A stretch of DNA of 11,635 nt from Clostridiales bacterium (GTDB lineage: Bacteria; Bacillota; Clostridia; Christensenellales; UBA1242), in NCBI GenBank assembly GCA_918241715.1, contig CAKJYB010000057.1, forward strand, positions 1 through 11,635, written 5' to 3'. The notes beneath the pieces are model-generated. The model did no database searches. It saw nothing but the letters and a program-made list of their open reading frames with translations, and was not told the origin of the DNA. Position 1 is the first letter of the stretch, and the number at the start of each line of letters is the position of its first letter. Of the stretch, positions 6,676 to 11,635 are shown piece after piece. Position numbers and translations under genes: made by a program.

Positions 6676-7335
6676 ATGAAAGCACTACACTTTTATTATG
6701 GGGTTATGGGTTCGGCAAAATCAGCAGATGCCGTTATGAAAGCCTACAAATATCATGAGAACAGAATCCCCCTTATTGTCCTTAAATCAGCAATTGACAC
6801 AAGAGAAGATTCTCCTGTAATCAAATCCAGAACAGGATTGAGATTCCCATGCAAATTGTTTAAACCAACAGATAATATCTTTGATATTGTAGGAGAACCA
6901 AAAAGTGGAATGGTGGTTATTGTTGATGAAGTTCAATTTTGTACAAGCAAACAAATTGACCAATTAAGAGAACTTGCAAACCAAGGTGTTGAAATTCAAT
7001 GTTATGGCCTTAAAACAAACTTTCAAACACATTTTTTTGAAGGAAGCCAAAGACTACTTGAAATTGCAGATGATATACATGAAATTGAATCTGTTTGCAG
7101 GTGTGGAAATAAAGCGATTTTTAATGCAAGAATAGTTGACAGCAGGGTTACGCTAGAAGGACCAGAAGTCCAAATTGGTGGTGATGAATCCTATGAAGGC
7201 TTGTGCCCAGTGTGTTTTGAAAAATACCAACATGAAGATCTTCCAAAACTTGGACAAAAGTCAGACACAAACTTGGACAAAAGTCAGACACAAACTTGGA
7301 GACAAGAGTCAGACACAGCTGAAAACACAAAATAA
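6676..7335 (+). CDS. tdk: Thymidine kinase (type II, zinc-binding)
   Basis: A 219-residue cytosolic kinase that phosphorylates thymidine to dTMP in pyrimidine salvage. The P-loop is GVMGSAKS (9-16). The Walker B and catalytic segment is VVIVDEVQF (80-88), with Glu85 as the likely base. The lasso region LKTNFQTHFFEGSQRLLEIAD (112-132) matches the TK lid. Structural zinc would be bound by Cys141, Cys143, Cys177 and Cys180 (CRC and CPVC). IGGDESYEGLC (167-177) is the nucleoside-contact segment. The core ends near residue 190. The remaining 29 residues are a polar Lys/Gln/Ser/Asp/Thr tail made by an expanding 23-bp repeat. The start at 6676 follows GGAG by five bases. An earlier ATG at 6646 lies across the -10 promoter and is rejected. 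The gene is convergent with the PPDK-like gene. Confidence 0.92.
   Translation: MKALHFYYGVMGSAKSADAVMKAYKYHENRIPLIVLKSAIDTREDSPVIKSRTGLRFPCKLFKPTDNIFDIVGEPKSGMVVIVDEVQFCTSKQIDQLRELANQGVEIQCYGLKTNFQTHFFEGSQRLLEIADDIHEIESVCRCGNKAIFNARIVDSRVTLEGPEVQIGGDESYEGLCPVCFEKYQHEDLPKLGQKSDTNLDKSQTQTWRQESDTAENTK
7246..7316 (+). repeat. Tandem repeat, 23-bp unit, in the 3' end of the thymidine kinase gene
   Basis: Two identical 23-base units (7246-7268 and 7269-7291), beginning AAACTTGGACAAAAGTCAG, are followed by a third unit of 25 bases (7292-7316). The third unit carries a GA insertion and one A-to-G change. Because 23 is not divisible by three, each copy is translated in a different frame, giving KSDTN, then KSQTQT, then RQESDT. 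No stop codon interrupts any of the three. Confidence 0.95.
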
Positions 7336-7366
7336 AAGACATCTCACTTAGAGATGTCTTTTTTTT
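7336..7366 (+). terminator. Rho-independent terminator of the thymidine kinase gene, shared with the convergent PPDK-like gene
   Basis: A 10-bp perfect stem AAGACATCTC / GAGATGTCTT (7336-7345 with 7351-7360), a five-base loop and a TTTTTT tail. It starts immediately after the TAA of the kinase. On the minus strand the same stem is followed by TTTATTTTGTG, so it serves the PPDK-like gene too, whose stop codon is at 7365-7367. Confidence 0.92.
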
Positions 7367-9494
7367 ACCAGAATAATGAAAATAGCCCTTTCTTTTTTGG
7401 ATATTTAAGTGCTGCCTGTGCTGCTGAAATCTTTGCAAGTGCAATTCTGTCTGGAACACAAGAAATATATGTCAATCCAACTCTGTGAGCAAACTCAATC
7501 GAAGATGGGTCTCCTGCTTGATTGGAGCAGAATCCAAGTTTGATTGATTTTTTTGTTGCCTTTGCAAGCGAAACGGCAATCCTTACAAACTTTCCAACAC
7601 CATTTTGGTCGATTTTTTCAAATGGGTCTTCATCAAAAATTCTTTCGTCATAATATCTGTTTAAAACTTCTTTTTCATCATAGTATGAAACTCCATACGT
7701 AAGTTCTGTCAAGTCGTTCATTCCAAATGAGAAGAAATCTGCATATTTTGCAACTTCATTTGCCGTGATTGCAGCTCTTGGGATTTCAATCATTGTCCCT
7801 ATATAGTATTTGATGTCAACGCCCTTTCTTTGAATCAAGGCGTTTGCTCTTGCACAAATCATGTCTTTGATTCTTTTAAACTCTGCAGAATCGCATACGT
7901 AAGGCACCATAATTTCTGGAGCAACACCAACTCCATTCTCTTCATACACAGCAATTGCTGCGTTTATTATCGCTTCCACTTGAGCTTTTGCAAGTTCTGG
8001 CATATTTATTGCAATTCTAGCCCCACGGGTGCCAAGTTCTGGAGTGTGTTCGTTGCACTCAATTGCCCCAGAAACATCATCAAGAAGTCTTATTGTAACC
8101 TGCTTGTCCAAAGCCTGTCTAAACAAGTCTTCAAACTCTTTTTCAAGATATTCAACAAACTTTTCGTGTCCTGTTTCTCCGGTTTTTCCACTTGCAAGAA
8201 CGGAAGCCAAAAGTTTTTTCTGCTTTTCTTGTGTAAAGAAATTTTCAACTCTGCACAATCCAACACCTTCTGCTCCAACAGAAATCGCTTTCTTTGCTTC
8301 TTCTCCGGTTACGGCATTTGCCAAAACTTTTAAATCTCTGTATTTGTCTGTCCAAGACAAAACTTCTACAAGTTCGTTTTGAATTGACTTGTCCTTAAGT
8401 TCGCCATTTTCAAACAAGTCTTTCAAAAGGTCGGCATTCATGTTTAAAAGTGCTGTCTTTTCATCACATAGACCTTCTTTGACAAAGTCGTATGCAGCCT
8501 TAATTGTGGCAACGCCATCTTGCTTTCTGCTTCTTGTTTGAAGAATATACAACTTGTCGTTTTGGTGTGTAAATTCAATCTCTTGAACGTCTTTATAATG
8601 TCTTTCAAGTCTCTTTGCAATTGTCGTCAATTCTTTATACATGTCTGGATACATCTTTTCAAACTGGGATATATCCAAAACTTTGTCGCTGTGATAATAC
8701 AAGTCTTCTCCCTGCGCCTTTGGCATGTAAAAACCATAGAAGACATTTTCGCCAGTCTTTGGGTTTCTTGAGAAAAGACGTCCCGTTCCACTCATCTCAC
8801 TCAAATTTCCAAACACCATTTGTTGAATGGTTACAGCCGTCCCCCATTCATAAGGAATGTTGTGTGTCTTTCTGTAAATATTTGCTCTTTCGTTGTCCCA
8901 AGAATTAAAGACACCCCTGATTGCTTCTGCAAGCTGTTTAAGTGGTGATTGTGGGAAGTCTTCTCCCTGCAACGTTTTGTAAAGTTCTTTGTATTTTTCA
9001 ACAAGTTCCTTTTTCGTCTTTACTGATTTTGCAAGTTTTTCATATTTGTTTCTGTCGTGTTTCATAACATAATCAGCAAAACAAATGATAAGTCTTGCAT
9101 ATGTGTCATAAGCAAAATCTTCTCCATACAATTCTGCCAAGCTGTCTGCAATATAATCGTTTACACCAATGTTGATAACCGTATCCATCATTCCCGGCAT
9201 AGAAACTCTTGCCCCAGAACGAACGGAAACCATAAGTGGTTTTTCGGCATTTCCAAATTCTTTTCCTGTTTCTTTTTCAAGTTGTTTAATTTTTTTTGCA
9301 ACTTGTTTGATAAGTTCATCATTCAAAGAACAGCTTTCTTCATAAAAACGTGTGCACATTTCTGTTGTTATAATAAATCCCTGTGGAACAGGCAGTCTAA
9401 GTTTTGCCATCTCTGACAAAATTGCACCTTTTCCACCAAAAAGATCTCTGTTTTTTAAATCTGCTTCTTTAAACATAAAGACATATCTTTTCAT
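7365..9494 (-). CDS. Pyruvate phosphate dikinase homologue lacking the phosphohistidine domain
   Basis: A 709-residue relative of PPDK (normally about 870-880). The N-terminal ATP-grasp domain (1-325) is intact: Lys22 in GGKGA, Arg92 in SVRSGAR, SMPGMMD (98-104), Glu307, Gln319 and Arg321 (LQTR). The C-terminal TIM barrel (about 381-697) keeps Arg415 (GLCR), Arg469 (TIRLLD), Glu570 (GTMIEIPRAA), Asn593-Asp594 and Cys656. These correspond to the ATP- and PEP/pyruvate-site residues known from Clostridium symbiosum PPDK. Missing is the central swivelling domain with the GGxTSHAA catalytic histidine. The linker runs LKDLFENGELKDK straight into VLSWTDKYRDLKV, about 130 residues short. The frame is open, with no stop or frameshift, so this is not a decayed gene. 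The start is supported by AGGAG (9501-9505), which overlaps the engB stop. It cannot catalyse the full dikinase cycle alone. It may need a separate histidine-carrier protein or have a new role. Confidence 0.88.
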   Translation of the reverse strand: MKRYVFMFKEADLKNRDLFGGKGAILSEMAKLRLPVPQGFIITTEMCTRFYEESCSLNDELIKQVAKKIKQLEKETGKEFGNAEKPLMVSVRSGARVSMPGMMDTVINIGVNDYIADSLAELYGEDFAYDTYARLIICFADYVMKHDRNKYEKLAKSVKTKKELVEKYKELYKTLQGEDFPQSPLKQLAEAIRGVFNSWDNERANIYRKTHNIPYEWGTAVTIQQMVFGNLSEMSGTGRLFSRNPKTGENVFYGFYMPKAQGEDLYYHSDKVLDISQFEKMYPDMYKELTTIAKRLERHYKDVQEIEFTHQNDKLYILQTRSRKQDGVATIKAAYDFVKEGLCDEKTALLNMNADLLKDLFENGELKDKSIQNELVEVLSWTDKYRDLKVLANAVTGEEAKKAISVGAEGVGLCRVENFFTQEKQKKLLASVLASGKTGETGHEKFVEYLEKEFEDLFRQALDKQVTIRLLDDVSGAIECNEHTPELGTRGARIAINMPELAKAQVEAIINAAIAVYEENGVGVAPEIMVPYVCDSAEFKRIKDMICARANALIQRKGVDIKYYIGTMIEIPRAAITANEVAKYADFFSFGMNDLTELTYGVSYYDEKEVLNRYYDERIFDEDPFEKIDQNGVGKFVRIAVSLAKATKKSIKLGFCSNQAGDPSSIEFAHRVGLTYISCVPDRIALAKISAAQAALKYPKKKGLFSLFW

Positions 9495-9503
9495 TTTCGT
9501 CTC

Positions 9504-10082
9504 CTATATGATGTTTTCAATATAATCCAAAACCTTTTCCTTTCCAAAACCACTTTCAGAAGAATATGCAAAAATCATTTCTTTTCTAAGCCCAAGTTCC
9601 TTTGCAATCGCACTGCAGGCCTGTGGTATTTTTGATTTTGCAAGTTTGTCCACTTTTGTTGCAATCACAACATATGGTATTTGATAGGAATTCAAAAATT
9701 CAATCATCGTTCTGTCAAGTTCTGTCGGAGTAATTCTGCAGTCCAAAAGAACAAAAACACTTTTAAGGCTTGAAGAACCCAAAAGGTATTCTTCCATAAG
9801 CCCAGCCCAATTTGCAATATGTTTATGTCCGGTTTTTGCATAACCATAACCCGGCAAATCGACAATTCTAAATGCGTCGTTGACGACAAAATAATTTATC
9901 ATCTTTGTCAGTCCCGGCGTTGAAGAAGTTTTTGCAAGCCCCCTTTGTCCAACAATAGAATTTATCAACGAAGACTTCCCAACATTACTTCTTCCAACAA
10001 AAGCAATCTCCGTTACGTCATCTTTGATAATTTTGTCCTTGTCAACAACCGATGTCAAGTATCTTGCATTTGTTATCTTCAT
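9504..10082 (-). CDS. engB: Ribosome-biogenesis GTP-binding protein EngB/YsxC
   Basis: A 192-residue cytosolic GTPase needed for assembly of the large ribosomal subunit. All G motifs are present: G1 GRSNVGKS (30-37), G2 region SSTPGLTK (53-60), G3 DLPGYGYAK (75-83), G4 TKVDK (142-146) and G5 SSESGFGKE (174-182). The family-specific LLDCRITPTELD (112-123) is also present. Length is normal. There is no Shine-Dalgarno before the ATG at 10082. Instead an extended -10 (TGATAAAAT) ends six bases upstream, suggesting a leaderless transcript. The TAG stop (9506-9504) forms part of the ribosome binding site of the PPDK-like gene nine bases downstream, so the two are translationally coupled. Confidence 0.96.
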   Translation of the reverse strand: MKITNARYLTSVVDKDKIIKDDVTEIAFVGRSNVGKSSLINSIVGQRGLAKTSSTPGLTKMINYFVVNDAFRIVDLPGYGYAKTGHKHIANWAGLMEEYLLGSSSLKSVFVLLDCRITPTELDRTMIEFLNSYQIPYVVIATKVDKLAKSKIPQACSAIAKELGLRKEMIFAYSSESGFGKEKVLDYIENII

Positions 10083-10091
10083 GTTTATATT
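10064..10091 (+). promoter_or_regulatory. Tentative glmM promoter
   Basis: TTGCAT (10064-10069), a 16-base spacer and TATATT (10086-10091) on the plus strand overlap the start of divergent engB. It would give a glmM leader of about 80 bases. The match is partial in an AT-rich gap, so it may be fortuitous. I saw no better candidate between 10083 and 10180. Confidence 0.3.
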
Positions 10092-10116
10092 TTATCACAT
10101 AATTTAATTTTTCCAA
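10089..10116 (-). promoter_or_regulatory. Candidate engB promoter with extended -10 abutting the ATG
   Basis: On the minus strand TTGGAA (10116-10111), a 16-base spacer and TAAAAT (10094-10089), with TGA directly before the hexamer, give an extended -10 promoter. Six bases (ATAAAC) separate it from the engB ATG, placing the predicted +1 at the A of the start codon. No Shine-Dalgarno is present between them. Confidence 0.5.
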
Positions 10117-10180
10117 AATATATTGCTCAAATTCACAAACACTTTGTTTCGTTTTTGCATAAAGATTTTTAGGAGTTTTT

Positions 10181-11482
10181 ATGGGAAATTATTTTGGCAC
10201 AGACGGCATACGTGGAGAATATGGAAAGTTTCTAACATGTGAACTTGCGTTAAAAGTTGGAAATGCTCTATCTCAAATCAAGAAAAATCCAAAAATTATA
10301 ATCGGCCACGACACAAGAGTTTCTGCTGATGCAATCATGCTTTCTTTGTCTGCAGGGGCCGTAAAGGGTGGAGCAAACATAACCTGTGTTGGCACCATAA
10401 CAACAGCAGGAATTTCTTTTCTTACAGAAAAAGAAAATTTTGATTTTGGCGTTATAATAACTGCTTCACACAACCCACCAAACTACAACGGAATCAAGGT
10501 TTTTGGCCCAAATGGTCAAAAAATATTGAATTCGGAAGAAGATTTTTTGGAAGAATTCATAAAAAACGACTTTTTGGGTGAACATTGTGGACGCTTTGTT
10601 TACAATTCAAATCTGACTAAAAAATATTGCAATCACCTGCTTTCTTGCATCACAACAGACCTTGCAGGAATCAAAGTCTGTCTTGATTTAAGCAACGGCG
10701 CAAGCTACAAAATTGGGCCGGAAGTTTTTAAAAAAGCAGGAGCAAAAGTCTATGCTTATGCAAACAAAAACGATGGCGAAAAAATAAACGAAAATTGTGG
10801 TTCACTTCATATTGAAAATCTTTTCAAAAAGGTTCTAAAAACTCAAAGCGATGTTGGCTTTGCCTTTGATGGAGATGCAGACAGAATTATTGCAGTAAGT
10901 GGCAACGGCGAAGTTTTTGATGGAGACAAACTTTTGTATATCCTTGCATGTCAGTTTAAAAAAGAAAATAACTTGTTTGCAAACGCCGTTGTGGGAACCA
11001 GCCACACAAACTCCGGTATTATGATGGCACTCAACAGACAAAAAATAAATCTTATTCGCACTGATATTGGAGATAAATATGTCATTGAAGCGATGGAAAA
11101 AATGAATTTGTCGCTGGGTGGAGAGCAGTCTGGACACATTATCATAAAAAAGTATGCCCAAACCGGAGACGGCATTTTGTCTGGACTTAAAATTTGTGAA
11201 ATCATTAAGACAACCGGCAAAACTTTGGAACAACTTTTTGATGCAAAACTTGTGCCACAAGCAAACGCCAATGTTAGCGTCAACGACAAAATCAAAATCA
11301 TAAACAACGAAAAACTCAACAATCTTGTCAATCAAATTTCAAACGAAATATCCCCTGCAGGAAGAGTCCTTGTCAGAGCAAGTGGAACAGAAAACAAAAT
11401 CAGAATTATGGTTGAACACACAGACGAAAAACAGGCAAAAAAATATGTAGAAGCAATCAAAAGCCTGATAAAAAGCATATAA
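10181..11482 (+). CDS. glmM: Phosphoglucosamine mutase GlmM
   Basis: A 433-residue alpha-D-phosphohexomutase that converts glucosamine-6-phosphate to glucosamine-1-phosphate, feeding UDP-GlcNAc and cell-wall synthesis. The N-terminus YFGTDGIRGEYG is the GlmM signature. The phosphoserine loop TASHNPPNYNGIK has Ser96. The metal loop is FDGDADR (229-235). The sugar-specificity loop GGEQSGHII (313-321) fits the mutase family member for glucosamine. The phosphate-binding RASGTENKIRIM is at 399-410. The protein is slightly shorter than typical GlmM (about 445-450). The ATG at 10181 follows AGGAG with a short T-rich spacer. The gene is divergent from engB and lies upstream of a tRNA gene. No neighbouring gene (cdaA, ybbR) of the usual glmM operon is present. 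Confidence 0.95.
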   Translation: MGNYFGTDGIRGEYGKFLTCELALKVGNALSQIKKNPKIIIGHDTRVSADAIMLSLSAGAVKGGANITCVGTITTAGISFLTEKENFDFGVIITASHNPPNYNGIKVFGPNGQKILNSEEDFLEEFIKNDFLGEHCGRFVYNSNLTKKYCNHLLSCITTDLAGIKVCLDLSNGASYKIGPEVFKKAGAKVYAYANKNDGEKINENCGSLHIENLFKKVLKTQSDVGFAFDGDADRIIAVSGNGEVFDGDKLLYILACQFKKENNLFANAVVGTSHTNSGIMMALNRQKINLIRTDIGDKYVIEAMEKMNLSLGGEQSGHIIIKKYAQTGDGILSGLKICEIIKTTGKTLEQLFDAKLVPQANANVSVNDKIKIINNEKLNNLVNQISNEISPAGRVLVRASGTENKIRIMVEHTDEKQAKKYVEAIKSLIKSI

Positions 11483-11498
11483 AAATCGACTTCGGAAA

Positions 11499-11517
11499 CA
11501 ATTTTTTGAAAAAATTG
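11499..11517. repeat. Short AT-rich palindrome after glmM
   Basis: The 19-base sequence CAATTTTTTGAAAAAATTG is a perfect palindrome around a central G. It lies 17 bases after the glmM stop and could form a hairpin. No T-tract follows on the plus strand (AGAAAGAAAA comes next), so it does not qualify as a standard Rho-independent terminator. It may slow or stabilise the 3' end of the glmM message. Confidence 0.45.
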
Positions 11518-11559
11518 AGAAAGAAAACTGCAACAGAAATTGAAAACTCTTCAAATCTA

Positions 11560-11588
11560 TTGCAATTTTTTTTGTTTTTTGATAATAT
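11560..11588 (+). promoter_or_regulatory. Candidate promoter of the tRNA gene
   Basis: TTGCAA (11560-11565), a 17-base T-rich spacer and TAATAT (11583-11588), with TGA directly before the hexamer. The start of transcription would be about 11595, a few bases before the mature 5' end of the tRNA at 11599. Confidence 0.5.
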
Positions 11589-11598
11589 ATAGAAGCGT

Positions 11599-11635
11599 GG
11601 TCCCATGGTCAAGCGGTTAAGACGCCGCCCTCTCA
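11599..11635 (+). tRNA. tRNA-Glu(CTC), 5' half, cut by the window edge
   Basis: The acceptor strand GGTCCCA is followed by TG, then the D-arm GTCAAGCGGTTAAGAC, which is typical of Firmicutes tRNA-Glu. The 5' anticodon strand is CCGCC, followed by loop C-T-CTC-A. With T33 at 11631 the anticodon is CTC (11632-11634), which reads GAG. The 3' half lies outside the window, so the acceptor and T-arm pairing cannot be checked. Confidence 0.85.

Noticed and set aside
7830..8382. Long open frames on the plus strand opposite the PPDK-like gene
   Set aside because: They are Cys/Phe/Ser-rich antisense readings with no ribosome binding site or recognisable motif, and they lie wholly inside a well-conserved coding region.
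8355..8411. Frameshift or pseudogene explanation for the missing PPDK domain
   Set aside because: The reading frame is continuous, conserved residues resume in phase on both sides, and no remnants of the phosphohistidine domain appear in other frames of this region.
10835..11335. Antisense open frame of 166 codons opposite glmM
   Set aside because: It overlaps the conserved metal and sugar loops of glmM, has no family resemblance, and shows the composition of an antisense shadow.
11529..11564. Hairpin between TGCAA (11529-11533) and TTGCA (11560-11564) as the glmM terminator
   Set aside because: The stem is five base pairs with a loop of about 26 bases, and TTGCAA is better used as the -35 element of the tRNA promoter.
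1..11635. CRISPR arrays, insertion sequences, attachment sites, phage genes or riboswitches
   Set aside because: No regularly spaced repeats, transposase or integrase motifs, terminal inverted repeats or long structured leaders were seen. The gene set is chromosomal core plus sporulation functions.

Overview
The window is AT-rich, densely packed bacterial DNA that uses the standard genetic code. TGA appears as a stop and Trp is encoded by TGG. The gene content points to an endospore-forming Firmicute (Bacillota), most likely an uncultured Clostridia lineage. The evidence is a block of sporulation and germination genes (spoVG, sleB, ypeB, a SPOCS/DUF3794 coat-morphogenesis protein), the Firmicutes marker veg, strong GGAGG-type ribosome binding sites, and short convergent-gene terminators. 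Genus-level placement cannot be made from this sequence.

Layout. Positions 1-2065 (minus) are a cell-wall operon: murC, an alpha/beta hydrolase, and the first 16 codons of a probable membrane or secreted protein that runs off the left edge. Positions 2115-2495 (plus) hold a single-gene spoVG unit with a TTG start and its own terminator. Positions 2494-6276 (minus) carry the spore genes. The SPOCS/LysM-like protein is followed by a terminator, then a 20-codon hydrophobic peptide gene, then the germination pair sleB and ypeB. Positions 6388-7366 (plus) hold veg and a thymidine kinase with its own extended -10 promoter. Positions 7365-10082 (minus) are a tightly coupled pair, the ribosome-assembly GTPase gene engB (ysxC) and a large pyruvate phosphate dikinase (PPDK) homologue. 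Positions 10181-11482 (plus) hold glmM, followed by a promoter and the first half of a tRNA-Glu(CTC) gene cut by the right edge.

How the genes relate. murC and glmM act in peptidoglycan precursor synthesis. SleB is a cortex-lytic enzyme, and YpeB is its partner needed for SleB stability. The SPOCS protein probably helps assemble the spore coat. EngB, thymidine kinase and Veg are housekeeping or accessory functions.

The most striking object is the PPDK homologue. It keeps the ligand residues of both the ATP-grasp domain and the PEP/pyruvate TIM barrel. It lacks, cleanly and in frame, about 130 residues that form the swivelling phosphohistidine domain carrying the catalytic histidine. As written it cannot run the normal PPDK cycle by itself, so either a separate carrier protein works with it or it does something else. 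Secondary points of interest are the 20-residue membrane peptide beside sleB, a 23-bp tandem repeat that encodes the thymidine kinase tail in shifting frames, and promoters placed so close to engB and murC that their mRNAs may be leaderless.
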